Below are positions 48,543 to 57,155 of a stretch of 64,000 bases of DNA, piece after piece (position 1 is the stretch's first letter; every line of letters starts with the position of its first letter). Below the pieces are notes generated by a model. The model worked only from the letters and a program-made list of their open reading frames with translations, made no database searches and had not been told where the DNA came from. Source of the DNA: JBFJKD01 sp041600415 (lineage in GTDB: Bacteria; Pseudomonadota; Gammaproteobacteria; Pseudomonadales; Porticoccaceae); assembly GCA_041600415.1 (NCBI GenBank), contig JBFIKF010000002.1:248001-312000 (forward strand). The letters run 5' to 3'. A program made the translations under genes and the position numbers.

Positions 48543-49460
48543 ATGGCGATTGGCATTGGGCTGGGTCTGGCGCGCTTTCCGTTTGCGCGCGCCGATAGCT
48601 TTTGGGAATGGGTCACCCTGTGTGAACAGGGCGGCGTAGATTCTCTGTGGCAGACCGACCGCCTGGTATCCAACGAACCCTTTCTGGAATGCATAAGCGC
48701 CATGGCGGCCATCGCTGGCGCTACCCAACGCATCAAATTCGGCATGAACGTCGCCTCCGCCGCGTTGCGCGCCCCCCTCGTTCTCGCCAAACAATGTGCC
48801 ACCATTGACCATCTGAGCGGTGGACGCCTGTTGCCGGCATTCGGCATAGGCACGGAGAGCGCACCCGAATGGCGGGCCACCGGTCTCGATACCAAAGGAC
48901 GCGGCAAACGCACTGACGAAGCGCTGGATATCATCGCCGGGCTGTGGCGGGGCGATGCAGTGACCCTGCACGGCCAGTACTTTCACTATACCAATGCCGT
49001 TATCGCTCCACTGCCCGTGCAACAACCGCTGCCCATGTGGATCGGCGGCAGCAGCGATGCCGCGATCAGACGCACCGCCCGTATCGGCACCGGCTGGCAG
49101 GCGGGACTGGAATCTCCCAAGCGCGCAGGCATCGTCAAACGGGCGATTGTCACAGCCCTGCGGGAATTTAATCGCACCATCGACGACGAACACTACGGCA
49201 CCGGTTTCTTTTTCCGCTTCGGGTCCAAAGATGATGCCGTCTGCCAACAGGAGCTAACCCGCTTCAGCACGCTCGCCCCCGGCCAGGATTTATCACACAC
49301 TCTCGCCGTGGGCGCGACACAGATTATCGAGCGCATCCATCAGTACGCCGACCAGGGGATTTCAAAATTTATTTTGCGCCCGTTGGGTGAAAACGATGGG
49401 GATATGCTGCTGCAAACACAACGTTTGTTGGACGAGGTTTGTTCTGCGCTGGAAGATTAA
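48543..49460 (+). CDS. LLM class flavin-dependent oxidoreductase
   Basis: The 305-residue protein has the luciferase-like TIM barrel: MAIGIGLGLARFPF, WQTDRLVSNEPF, TQRIKFGMNV, HLSGGRLLPAFGIGTE and PMWIGGSSDAAIRRTARIGTGW. Such enzymes use FMN or F420; the pattern around GIGLG and RTARIGTGW does not let me decide. It may act as a monooxygenase or dehydrogenase; partner flavin reductase genes are not adjacent. The ATG at 48543 follows GGGGACA by a good distance. It is divergent from the broken alcohol dehydrogenase and 182 bp before an SDR, suggesting one metabolic island. Confidence 0.88.
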   Translation: MAIGIGLGLARFPFARADSFWEWVTLCEQGGVDSLWQTDRLVSNEPFLECISAMAAIAGATQRIKFGMNVASAALRAPLVLAKQCATIDHLSGGRLLPAFGIGTESAPEWRATGLDTKGRGKRTDEALDIIAGLWRGDAVTLHGQYFHYTNAVIAPLPVQQPLPMWIGGSSDAAIRRTARIGTGWQAGLESPKRAGIVKRAIVTALREFNRTIDDEHYGTGFFFRFGSKDDAVCQQELTRFSTLAPGQDLSHTLAVGATQIIERIHQYADQGISKFILRPLGENDGDMLLQTQRLLDEVCSALED

Positions 49461-49642
49461 ACTCATACCTGGTGTTCGCATATCGACGCTGTTTTTTGCA
49501 TATTTTTTCACGAACCTTTTTCGTATAACAAGATTTGTTCAGTTTGTCCTTTATCCTTGTTCTTTTGACCAAAACCTCACAGAATTACTGACCATCCTAC
49601 CAGTTCCACCCAACTCACTAAAACTATAAGAGGATATATCGC

Positions 49643-50395
49643 ATGGATAACAGACTCGCAGACAAAGTAGCCATTATCACCGGCGGCGCCAGCGGAATTG
49701 GCGAGGCACACGCCCACTTATTTGCACAACAGGGTGCAAAAGTCGTCATCAGCGATATTCAGGAGAAGCTCGGTGTACGGGTAGTCGAGGCCATTCACGC
49801 GCAAGGTGGCGACGCGATCTTTGTGCGCCACGATGTCACCAGCGAGACCGAATGGGCCGCGCTGGTACAAACCACTGTTAAACACTACGGCGCCATCACT
49901 ACCCTGGTAAACAATGCTGGAGTCGCCAGCATGGAAGGCGTCGAGGGTGAAACCCTCGACGCCTTCAATCGCGTCGTTGCCATTTGCCAAACCGGTGTGT
50001 GGCTGGGCATGAAATATGCGATGCCTGAGTTGCGCAAATCTGGCAACGGCGCCATTGTGAATATTTCATCCCTGTATGGCATTGTCGGCTCTCCGGCGAT
50101 GATTGCCTATCACGGGGCCAAGGGGGCTGTACGTTTACTGAGTAAATCCGCCGCACTGGAATACGCGCGCCAGGGTGTGCGGGTTAATTCGGTTCACCCC
50201 GGCATTATTAAAACACCACTGCTGTTGGCGTCATTGCCAGACGAACAACTCGCGGGGTTGATCGAACACACCCCCATGGGCCGGATTGGCCAACCGATCG
50301 ATATTGCCTGCATGTCGCTGTTTTTGTGTTCTGACGAAGCCGCCTTTATTACCGGTGCAGAATTTGTGGTGGACGGTGGCCTGGGCGCGCAATAG
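49643..50395 (+). CDS. SDR family NAD(P)-dependent oxidoreductase
   Basis: The 250-residue classical short-chain dehydrogenase has TGGASGIG (coenzyme), NNAG, catalytic Ser in ISSLYG and the YxxxK pair in YHGAKG, and the C-terminal VDGGLGAQ. DIQ after the second strand favours NAD. The pattern resembles cyclopentanol/cyclohexanol and 3-oxoacyl reductases, so the substrate remains open. AGAGGA stands a good distance before the ATG. With the broken zinc dehydrogenase and the LLM enzyme it could degrade an alicyclic or terpenoid alcohol, an inference from context only. Confidence 0.92.
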   Translation: MDNRLADKVAIITGGASGIGEAHAHLFAQQGAKVVISDIQEKLGVRVVEAIHAQGGDAIFVRHDVTSETEWAALVQTTVKHYGAITTLVNNAGVASMEGVEGETLDAFNRVVAICQTGVWLGMKYAMPELRKSGNGAIVNISSLYGIVGSPAMIAYHGAKGAVRLLSKSAALEYARQGVRVNSVHPGIIKTPLLLASLPDEQLAGLIEHTPMGRIGQPIDIACMSLFLCSDEAAFITGAEFVVDGGLGAQ

Positions 50396-50411
50396 AGAGT
50401 GCTCGGTCCAA

Positions 50412-50434
50412 CGGACAGCTATCTGACCTGTCCG
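50412..50434. terminator. Weak hairpin between convergent SDR and aminopeptidase genes
   Basis: CGGACAG, nine bases, then CTGTCCG: a perfect 7-bp stem. A T-run (TTTTTT) appears only about 13 bases later on the plus strand, so it is an imperfect terminator candidate for the convergent pair. Confidence 0.35.
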
Positions 50435-50452
50435 AATACAACGAAGGTTTTT

Positions 50453-51763
50453 TCAGACCGGAATGGTTAGTGCCCCGCGATGACGATAAAACGCGCGCAG
50501 CACTTTGAACAGACTAAACCCATCTTCGGAGCCCGCCAGTTCGCGTATGGAGTGCATGGCGAACGTCGGCACACCGACGTCGAGGGTTGGCACACCAATT
50601 TCAGTGGCAGTAATTGGGCCGATGGTGCTGCCGCATCCCATATCCGCGCGAGTGACGAAAGACTGCACCGGCACATTTTCCTGGGCGCACCACTGACGGA
50701 ACAATGACGAGGTAAGGCTGTTGGTGGCGTAGCGCTGACTGCTGTTGACCTTAATCACGGGACCGCGATTAAGAATGGGGCCGTGGTTTACATCGTGTTT
50801 GTCGATGTAATTGGGGTGTACTCCGTGGGCGTTGTCGGCGGAGATCATCAGGGACCGGGCGATGGCGGCGGCCCGTCGCGACGGTTCGGGAATTATCCCG
50901 TTCAGCACCGCTGGTAGTAGCGGCCCCCGCGCACCGCTGGCGGTACCACTGCCCACCTCCTCGTGATCGCTGCACACCAACAGACTGGTGACGCTGTCGT
51001 CCGCATTTAATATGGCCTGCAAGCCGGTGTAACAACTGAGCAGGTTGTCGAGCCGCGCGGCGGCAATAAAGTCGCCGTGCAAACCCACCAGAGCCGGTGG
51101 CTGGGTGTCGTACAAACTGAGTTCGTAGTCGATGACTTCCACGCGGGTGGCGCCGATATCGGAAAATTGTTCGCCAACCAGCAAATCCCGAAAGGTGTTA
51201 TAGCGCCCATCGACCAGCGGGAACAGTAGCGGCGGCAGATTGAGCTGCGGGTTAACAGTTCTGGCGGTGTTGGCGTCGCGATCGAGATGAATGGCCAGAC
51301 TCGGAATCACCGCCACCGGTTTTTTGAAGTCGATCAACCGCTGGTGCAGTTGACCACTATCCGTATCCCGATACACCACACGCCCTGCAATGGACAGGTC
51401 CCGATCGAACCAGGGGTTGAGCAGCGCACCCCCGTAAACCTCTATGCCCACCTGGAAATAAGCGGCGCTAGTCAGTTCCGGTTGCGGCTTGATCATCAGA
51501 CAGGGACTGTCTGTGTGCGCGCCCACCATGCGTATACCGGATTGCGCCGGTGCGGTTCTGCCCATTACCCAGGCTACGATGGAAGAACCATTGTGGGTAG
51601 TGAAGTAACGCTGGCCTGCATTTAGCGTCTCACTACAGCCGTTGTCGATTTCGTGAAAACCTGCCTCGCGCAACAGCACGGCGGCATTTGCGACAGCGTG
51701 AAACGGTGTCGGAGAAGTGCCGATAAACGTCAGCAATCCGCGATTGAATTCCGCCTGCTCCAT
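50453..51763 (-). CDS. apeB: M18 family aminopeptidase
   Basis: The 436-residue dinuclear zinc aminopeptidase has the M18 motifs GAHTDSPCLMIKP (first zinc His), LDNLLSCY, CSDHEEVGSGT (catalytic Glu pair) and GPVIKVN, plus the C-terminal MHSIRELAG with the last His ligand. It removes N-terminal residues from peptides, usually acidic ones for the aspartyl type. GAGGTGATT directly precedes the ATG at 51763. It lies 18 bp after the hydroxyisobutyrate-dehydrogenase-like gene. The symbol follows common use for bacterial members and is tentative. Confidence 0.93.
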   Translation of the reverse strand: MEQAEFNRGLLTFIGTSPTPFHAVANAAVLLREAGFHEIDNGCSETLNAGQRYFTTHNGSSIVAWVMGRTAPAQSGIRMVGAHTDSPCLMIKPQPELTSAAYFQVGIEVYGGALLNPWFDRDLSIAGRVVYRDTDSGQLHQRLIDFKKPVAVIPSLAIHLDRDANTARTVNPQLNLPPLLFPLVDGRYNTFRDLLVGEQFSDIGATRVEVIDYELSLYDTQPPALVGLHGDFIAAARLDNLLSCYTGLQAILNADDSVTSLLVCSDHEEVGSGTASGARGPLLPAVLNGIIPEPSRRAAAIARSLMISADNAHGVHPNYIDKHDVNHGPILNRGPVIKVNSSQRYATNSLTSSLFRQWCAQENVPVQSFVTRADMGCGSTIGPITATEIGVPTLDVGVPTFAMHSIRELAGSEDGFSLFKVLRAFYRHRGALTIPV

Positions 51764-51781
51764 AATCACCTCAGATAAACA

Positions 51782-52675
51782 TTACTTTTTGATGGACGAC
51801 GAATCTTGCTGCAAGCGTGTTAGCAGACTGGAGGTGTCCCAGCGACCACCACCGCTCGCCTGCACGTCGGCGTAAAATTGATCCACCAGCGCGGTCACCG
51901 GTATCTGCGCGCCGTTGCGACGGGCCTCGTCGAGAACAATCCCCAGATCCTTGCGCATCCAGTCGACCGCAAATCCGTGATCGTAGTGTCCGGCCAACAT
52001 GGTTTTGTGGCGGTTGTCCATTTGCCAGGATTGCGCCGCGCCCCGGGAAATTACGTCAATTACCTGTTGGGCATCGAGACCGGCCTGGCGTGCAAAATGT
52101 AAACCTTCCGCCAACGCCTGCACCAATCCGCCGATGCATATCTGATTCACCATCTTGCACAATTGACCGCTGCCCACCGGACCCAACAAGGTTACGGCCT
52201 TCGCAAAATGCGCCATTACCGTTTTCACGCGATTGAATATAGCGGAGTCGCCACCGCACATCACGGTGAGCGCCCCCTTAACAGCGCCCTGTTCGCCACC
52301 GGATACCGGCGCGTCGATAAAATGGAGTTGGCTAACGTGCGCTTGTACCGACAGTTCTCGCGCCAGCTCCGCGGACGTGGTGGTGTGGTCGATAAATACC
52401 GCATCTTTTTTCATGGCCGCAAACGCGCCCTGCGGGCCCAGGGTAATTTCACGCACATCCTCGTCGCGACCGACACAGGCGAAAACCGCCTGCGCGCCTT
52501 GCACGGCGAGCGCTGGCGTCGCAGCGCTTTTTCCGGCATAGCTCTGGCACCACTGAGCTGCTTTGCTGGCAGTGCGGTTATAGACCGTCACGTTCAGGCC
52601 CGCCTTGCTCAAATGGCCTGCCATCGGATAGCCCATGACGCCAAGGCCCAGAAACGCGACATCCGTTATGACCAT
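51782..52675 (-). CDS. NAD(P)-dependent beta-hydroxyacid dehydrogenase (HIBADH/GarR-like)
   Basis: The 297-residue protein has the GLGVMGYPMAGHL coenzyme fold, the substrate motif IDAPVSGGEQGAVKG (family DAPVSGG) and the catalytic Lys in GQLCKMVNQICIGG. Such enzymes oxidise 3-hydroxyisobutyrate or reduce tartronate semialdehyde; nothing nearby decides between them. NRTASKA after the second strand suggests NADP or NAD without preference. It lies between uppP (3 bp upstream) and the aminopeptidase gene on the minus strand. Confidence 0.92.
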   Translation of the reverse strand: MVITDVAFLGLGVMGYPMAGHLSKAGLNVTVYNRTASKAAQWCQSYAGKSAATPALAVQGAQAVFACVGRDEDVREITLGPQGAFAAMKKDAVFIDHTTTSAELARELSVQAHVSQLHFIDAPVSGGEQGAVKGALTVMCGGDSAIFNRVKTVMAHFAKAVTLLGPVGSGQLCKMVNQICIGGLVQALAEGLHFARQAGLDAQQVIDVISRGAAQSWQMDNRHKTMLAGHYDHGFAVDWMRKDLGIVLDEARRNGAQIPVTALVDQFYADVQASGGGRWDTSSLLTRLQQDSSSIKK

Positions 52676-52678
52676 CTA

Positions 52679-53482
52679 CTATCCACCATTGGCTAAAAAT
52701 ACCAGTAGAAAAGCTCCCAACAGCAAACGATACCAGACAAACGGCATCATGCCGATGCGATCAATAATGGCCAAAAAAAATCGAATACAGCACCAGGCGG
52801 TAAGCGCCGACAGCACAGCACCGAGAAACAGGTCGCCCCAGGGGGCGGCGTGAGCTGCCGTCAATTGCAGCGCTTTGTACACGCCGCTGAGAATGATGAC
52901 TGGAATCGCCAGCAGGAAAGAGAATCGCGCCGCGCTTTGTCGGTCGAGACCGAGCGCCAAGCCCGCAGTCATGGTAATGCCAGAACGGGATGTCCCAGGA
53001 ATTAGCGCCAATGCCTGAGCCAACCCCACCAACAGCGCGGCACCAAGGGTAAGCGACGCCATTTTGCCTGTGCGAGTACCTTTTTTGTCCGCCCAGCCAA
53101 GCAAAACGGCAAACACAATGGTGGCCCCCGCGATTACCGCCACGGAGCGCAAGTGGGTTTCAATAAATCCACCGAACAGCAAACCCGCAAGTCCAACCGG
53201 CACTGTTGCCGCCGCCAGGAACCAGGCCAGGCGACTGTCAGCGGTTGCGGCACCACCACCCACCTGCCGTAGCCAGGCGCCAACAATGTCCCGCAAATCG
53301 CGACGGAAATACACAACGACCGCGGTCAGCGACCCCACATGCACAGCCACATCAAACGCCAACCCCTGATCGGGCCATCCCAACAACTGGGACGGTAAAA
53401 TCAGGTGTGCGGAACTGGAAATAGGTAAAAATTCGGTGAGTCCCTGCATGATTGCCAGCGCCGCGAGCTGTAGCCACTCCAT
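52679..53482 (-). CDS. uppP: Undecaprenyl-diphosphate phosphatase UppP/BacA
   Basis: The 267-residue inner-membrane protein recycles undecaprenyl pyrophosphate to the monophosphate for peptidoglycan and polysaccharide synthesis. It has about eight membrane segments. The catalytic motifs are Q13-GLT-E17 followed by FLPISSSAHL, and LIPGTSRSG near residues 160-170 (phosphate loop with the essential Ser/Arg). The length equals E. coli BacA (273). It overlaps no gene but sits 12 bp after tsaB and is probably cotranscribed. Confidence 0.96.
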   Translation of the reverse strand: MEWLQLAALAIMQGLTEFLPISSSAHLILPSQLLGWPDQGLAFDVAVHVGSLTAVVVYFRRDLRDIVGAWLRQVGGGAATADSRLAWFLAAATVPVGLAGLLFGGFIETHLRSVAVIAGATIVFAVLLGWADKKGTRTGKMASLTLGAALLVGLAQALALIPGTSRSGITMTAGLALGLDRQSAARFSFLLAIPVIILSGVYKALQLTAAHAAPWGDLFLGAVLSALTAWCCIRFFLAIIDRIGMMPFVWYRLLLGAFLLVFLANGG

Positions 53483-53494
53483 CAGGACACTCCC

Positions 53495-54205
53495 TCAGCC
53501 CTGAGGCCGCAAATAGGTACGCTTTTGCCAACTAACGGTATCACGTAAATAAACTGGTGCGAGTTGTTCCACCGATTTTGCTTCACCCCGGGCATATTCA
53601 TCCAGCGCAAGTATTACCAGATCCTGTGCCGCAGGTTGAAACTCTATTTGTGTACTTTGCGCCTTGACAGGGAATGCTGAACCGTACCGCCAGCCATCAC
53701 CCACACCCAGGGCCACCACACCGTCAGGTACGGAATCAACTATCAGGCCAACCGCCGTCGGAGCGGAGACCGCATCGGCACAACAGGCAACAGGTTTCCC
53801 GGCGATGTTCCGATATAACCCCCAATAAATTTCCCCCATGCGTGCGTCAAACGCCGGCAAAATTGCACCCTGTTGCTGCACTGCGTAGTGCCTGATGGCA
53901 CTCGCGGCGAGGGTCCGTAGAGTTGACACGGACACCACCGGGAGGTCCGCACCGAAGGCGAGCCCCTGCACCACACTGACACTTATACGCAGACCGGTAA
54001 ACGAGCCTGGACCGATGGTAAGTGCCAGGGCATCCAGTTGCCCCAGGGATAAGCCCGCCTCCGCAAGCAGTTCATCGATCATGGGTAAAACCAGCCGACT
54101 GTGCCCTTTCGCCAGTTGCTGGCTACGGGCGAGCACAGAACCATTGTGATGTAATGCAACGGAACAGGTTTGCACCGATGTATCGAGAGCCAGAATACGC
54201 GTCAT
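53495..54205 (-). CDS. tsaB: tRNA threonylcarbamoyladenosine biosynthesis protein TsaB
   Basis: The 236-residue protein begins MTRILALDTSVQTCSVAL and has GPGSFTGLRIS, the family hallmark. TsaB is a TsaD paralogue needed with TsaD and TsaE to make t6A at position 37 of tRNAs. The C-terminal part is less conserved as usual. It is 12 bp upstream of uppP on the same strand, and adk lies near by as in Pseudomonas, with the histone-like gene inserted between. Confidence 0.95.
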   Translation of the reverse strand: MTRILALDTSVQTCSVALHHNGSVLARSQQLAKGHSRLVLPMIDELLAEAGLSLGQLDALALTIGPGSFTGLRISVSVVQGLAFGADLPVVSVSTLRTLAASAIRHYAVQQQGAILPAFDARMGEIYWGLYRNIAGKPVACCADAVSAPTAVGLIVDSVPDGVVALGVGDGWRYGSAFPVKAQSTQIEFQPAAQDLVILALDEYARGEAKSVEQLAPVYLRDTVSWQKRTYLRPQG

Positions 54206-54231
54206 GGCATCGACCTAACTTCAGGCATAAA

Positions 54232-54261
54232 AAAATCCCCTGCTGTGAAGCAGGGGATTTT
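54232..54261 (-). terminator. Terminator after the histone H1-like gene
   Basis: AAAATCCCCTGCT, loop GTGA, AGCAGGGGATTTT form a perfect 13-bp stem. On the minus strand the stem is followed by a T-run (TTTTTT), which makes a good Rho-independent terminator; the plus strand also ends in TTTT. It lies between the end of the H1-like gene and the start of tsaB, insulating tsaB from it. Confidence 0.88.
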
Positions 54262-54319
54262 AACCTATTTGCGCATTGCTACGAAGAAAGCTTTGGGCAC
54301 AGATGGCTTAACCCAAAGA

Positions 54320-55090
54320 TTACTTTTTCTTACGTGCAGCACGTCGAGCTGCTGGTTTTTTCGCTGCGGATTTCTTCACAACGGCTTTGGCCTTGGCGGG
54401 ACGACCACGTTTGCCGGCAGCTTTTTTTGCCGCTTTGATCGTCGGTTTAGCAGCCACTGCCTTGGCTTTGCGAGTCTTGTTGGCTCTCTTTGGCGTTGCC
54501 TTTTTAGCCGCTTTGGCAACCGCTGCTTTGGCTTTACTAGCAGCTTTCTTCTGTACCATTTTTAAACGGGCAGCCGCCTTACGCTCACTCGCCTTAAGCT
54601 TCTTGGCATTAGCCGCTTCGCGTTTTTTCTTCCAGCGAGCCTCGTACTTCTTGAGCGCCGCTTTCAGGTCCGCCGCTGCCTTTTTGGCCATCGCCTTGCT
54701 GGCTTTTTCCAACTTGGCTTTGGCGTTTGCTTCCGCGACTTTGACCCGATTCAACGCTGCCGCAGCACGTGCATCCGCTTTCGCGGCCCGCACTTTAGCA
54801 CGCAACTGAGTCATCGCCTTGTTAGCGCTACTGGCCGCTGATTTGGCCTTTTTCACAGCTGCCTTGGACGCCTTGGTGCTTTTGGTGGCGGCGCGGGATT
54901 GCGCCTGAGTTAACTTAACTTTAGCGGCAGCCACTTTCTTGGCCTGTGCAGCCGCTTTCTTCTCTATGGCTTTCAAAGCAGTTTGTGCTTTATTTTTTGG
55001 AGCCGCTTTTGCTTTCTTTCGGACAGCCTTTTTTGCAGCTTTTTTGGGAGCCGTTTTTGCCACTTTAGTTTTCTTTGCAATTCGCGCCAT
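54320..55090 (-). CDS. Histone H1-like Lys/Ala-rich DNA-binding protein with AT-hook
   Basis: The 256-residue protein is made mostly of Lys, Ala and Arg, in repeats such as KKA, AAKK and KAK, and looks like the C-terminal tails of histone H1 and like AlgP (AlgR3) of Pseudomonas aeruginosa. A single AT-hook core, KRGRPAK at 227-233, is close to the C-terminus. There are two more basic regions (about 1-50 and 150-256) around an Ala/Lys helical middle (50-150). No membrane segment or catalytic motif. It should bind DNA without much sequence preference, except for AT-rich minor grooves through the hook. AAGGAG stands eight bases before the ATG. Unlike AlgP it has no regular KPAA repeat. Confidence 0.85.
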   Translation of the reverse strand: MARIAKKTKVAKTAPKKAAKKAVRKKAKAAPKNKAQTALKAIEKKAAAQAKKVAAAKVKLTQAQSRAATKSTKASKAAVKKAKSAASSANKAMTQLRAKVRAAKADARAAAALNRVKVAEANAKAKLEKASKAMAKKAAADLKAALKKYEARWKKKREAANAKKLKASERKAAARLKMVQKKAASKAKAAVAKAAKKATPKRANKTRKAKAVAAKPTIKAAKKAAGKRGRPAKAKAVVKKSAAKKPAARRAARKKK

Positions 55091-55515
55091 TGCCGTTCTC
55101 CTTTATTAGTGAGGAACACCTTGATCCGAAATCTAAAAATTTATAGATGGATCAAGGCGAATTTTATTTAATTTTAAACAATTGTCTATAGTAAATAGTG
55201 ATTTATAGCCATTTTCTTCCAAAATAAACAAAAAAAAACTCCTAATTTCAGTTTTTTCCAAATTTCGGTCGTTTTTTTTATCGATTTGAGTTTATTCGGG
55301 CCAAAACTTAAAGCAGACAAAATCTTCTTTTTCACTATTTTATTGGTTAATTTTTTTCCTTTAGGACCGATCACACACACCATCTTTGCGTGCCACACGC
55401 GCAATTTTTAGACATAAAAAAGGCTCCTTATGGGAGCCTTTTTCTTTCTGCAAACGATAAGAGTATTTTCCAGACTCAGATGCCGTATTCCTGCACCACA
55501 ATTCTGGCCAGTGGG
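55091..55515. other. AT-rich intergenic region between the H1-like gene and adk
   Basis: This 425-bp region carries no convincing gene. From about 55140 to 55400 it is strongly AT-rich with long A and T runs, unlike its flanks; a Lys-rich frame of 72 residues on the minus strand (55186-55404) has no ribosome site and I do not accept it. It should hold the promoter and long leader of the H1-like gene, and at its adk side the adk terminator (55417-55443). Confidence 0.6.
55417..55443 (-). terminator. Terminator of adk
   Basis: AAAAAGGCTCC, loop TTATG, GGAGCCTTTTT is a perfect 11-bp stem whose minus-strand continuation is a T-run. It lies 73 bp past the adk stop and ends the adk transcript before the H1-like gene. 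Confidence 0.88.
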
Positions 55516-56169
55516 TTATTTCAGTATTTGCAGCAGCCTGCCTTGTACTTCAGCCAGTGAACCCACGCCGTCTACCGCTGCGTAGCGCAATCCCTGGGCG
55601 GATTGCAGCGCCGCCAGATTACTATAGAACGCCACCAGCGGTTCTGTTTGCTCGTGGTACACGCGTAGACGATTACGGACGGTTTCTTCCTTATCGTCCT
55701 CCCTTTGCACGAGGGGCTCCCCAGTGTCGTCGTCAACACCCTCTTGCCGAGGTGGGTTGTGTTGCACGTGATAAACTCGACCCGAAGCCGGATGCACTCG
55801 GCGACCACTCAAACGCGCAACAATCTGTTCGTCTTCTACTTTGATTTCAATAACCAGATCTATTGCCACCCCCGCATCCAGTAACGCCTGCGCCTGTGGA
55901 ATGGTGCGAGGAAAGCCATCAAACAGAAATCCGTTGCGACAATCCGGCTGCTGAATACGTTCCTTGACCAGGGCAATGATTAATTCATCAGATACCAGGC
56001 CACCCGACGCCATGGTATCTTTGACCTGCAGTCCCAAACCGCTCCCTGCTTCTACGGCGGCCCGCAACATATCGCCAGTGGAGATTTGCGGGATCGCAAA
56101 ATGCTCGGCAATAAACTGTGCCTGCGTTCCCTTGCCAGCGCCAGGCGGCCCCAATAGTATCATTCGCAT
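55516..56169 (-). CDS. adk: Adenylate kinase
   Basis: The 217-residue enzyme interconverts AMP, ADP and ATP. Motifs are GPPGAGKGTQA (P-loop), STGDMLRAAV, FLFDGFPRT and RLSGRRVHPASGR. The LID domain (about 122-160, VYHVQHNPPRQEGVDDDTGEPL) is of the long type. The start MRMILLGPPG at 56169 matches E. coli; the open frame to 56265 adds sequence without character. AAAGGGG precedes it. A terminator follows. Confidence 0.97.
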   Translation of the reverse strand: MRMILLGPPGAGKGTQAQFIAEHFAIPQISTGDMLRAAVEAGSGLGLQVKDTMASGGLVSDELIIALVKERIQQPDCRNGFLFDGFPRTIPQAQALLDAGVAIDLVIEIKVEDEQIVARLSGRRVHPASGRVYHVQHNPPRQEGVDDDTGEPLVQREDDKEETVRNRLRVYHEQTEPLVAFYSNLAALQSAQGLRYAAVDGVGSLAEVQGRLLQILK

Positions 56170-56309
56170 AGAGTTTTCCCCTTTCACAGAAGGCCTGTGT
56201 ACGCCCCAAAAAGGCGCCGACCTTACACGGATTGACGCATCATCACAAGCTGGGCAAGAGGCCACACCGGACCAGCGCTGTTGTGCGGCTGGTCATTTAC
56301 TGCTATTTG

Positions 56310-57137
56310 TTACGGCCTGCCGGACCGTTGTTTACTCCACTCCCACAGCTGGTCTTTTTCAGACAAAGGCAAATCATCGAAATTTTTCCCCAATTCCTCG
56401 GCACGCGTTTCCATCGCCGCAAAACGGGTTTCAAATTTTCGGTTGGCGGTGCGCAGCGCTGTTTCACTGTCTACACCAAGATGGCGAGCCAAATTTACGC
56501 AGGAAAACAGCAAGTCGCCAATTTCTTCAGCGACTTCAACCTGATCACCGCTCGCGACAGCATCCTCCACCTCGAGTAATTCCTCTTTTATCTTATCCAT
56601 AACCCCGGCAGTATCAGGCCAGTCGAAACCATGATTGGCAGCTCGTTTTTGCAGTTTCGCGGCCCGCATCAGCCCCGGCAGGCTGTGTGGCACATCGCCC
56701 ATTCGACCGCGAATACCCCGCTCACCCCGTTGCTCTCGCTTCAAATTTTCCCAGGTATCTTTGATGGCCTGATCTGAATGGATGGCGCCTGCACTTCTTT
56801 TGCTGTCGAGCGTGCCCTGTGGAAATACGTGCGGATGCCGGGCCACCAACTTGGCAACCAGCTGGTGAATCACATCGTTACAGGTAAACAATTCCTGTTC
56901 AGCGGCCAACTGGCTGTAAAACACAATCTGAAAGAGCAAATCACCCAGCTCTTCGTATAGATGGCCATAATCCTGCCGCTCAATGGCGTCGATAACCTCA
57001 TAGGTTTCTTCAAGGGTGAAGGGTACGATACTGGCGAACGTTTGTTTGATATCCCAGGGGCAACCAGTAAGTGGATCCCGCAAGCGGCGCATAAGATTGA
57101 GCAAATCATCCAGATTATATTGCGGGGGGTGCGCCAC
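56310..57137 (-). CDS. mazG: Nucleoside triphosphate pyrophosphohydrolase MazG
   Basis: The 275-residue enzyme hydrolyses nucleoside triphosphates to monophosphates and pyrophosphate, cleaning the nucleotide pool. Two MazG domains are visible: CPWDIKQTFASIVPFTLEETYEVIDAIE with EELGDLLFQIVFYS, and later EELLEVEDAVASGDQVEVAEEIGDLLFSCVNL. The start is GTG at 57137, eight bases after GGAGGAG. It lies 18 bp downstream of relA on the same strand; in E. coli, too, mazG is close to relA, and MazG can affect ppGpp levels. Confidence 0.96.
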   Translation of the reverse strand: MAHPPQYNLDDLLNLMRRLRDPLTGCPWDIKQTFASIVPFTLEETYEVIDAIERQDYGHLYEELGDLLFQIVFYSQLAAEQELFTCNDVIHQLVAKLVARHPHVFPQGTLDSKRSAGAIHSDQAIKDTWENLKREQRGERGIRGRMGDVPHSLPGLMRAAKLQKRAANHGFDWPDTAGVMDKIKEELLEVEDAVASGDQVEVAEEIGDLLFSCVNLARHLGVDSETALRTANRKFETRFAAMETRAEELGKNFDDLPLSEKDQLWEWSKQRSGRP

Positions 57138-57155
57138 AGTGGATTCTCCTCCAGG

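Noticed and set aside
54387..54809. A 140-residue hydrophobic frame on the plus strand, opposite the H1-like gene
   Set aside because: It is the mirror of Lys/Ala codons: AAG and GCC runs read as Leu and Ala on the other strand. It has no ribosome site and no family.
55186..55404. A Lys-rich 72-residue frame on the minus strand in the AT-rich region before the H1-like gene
   Set aside because: Composition follows the A/T runs, no ribosome site, no homologue I recognise; treated as the leader.
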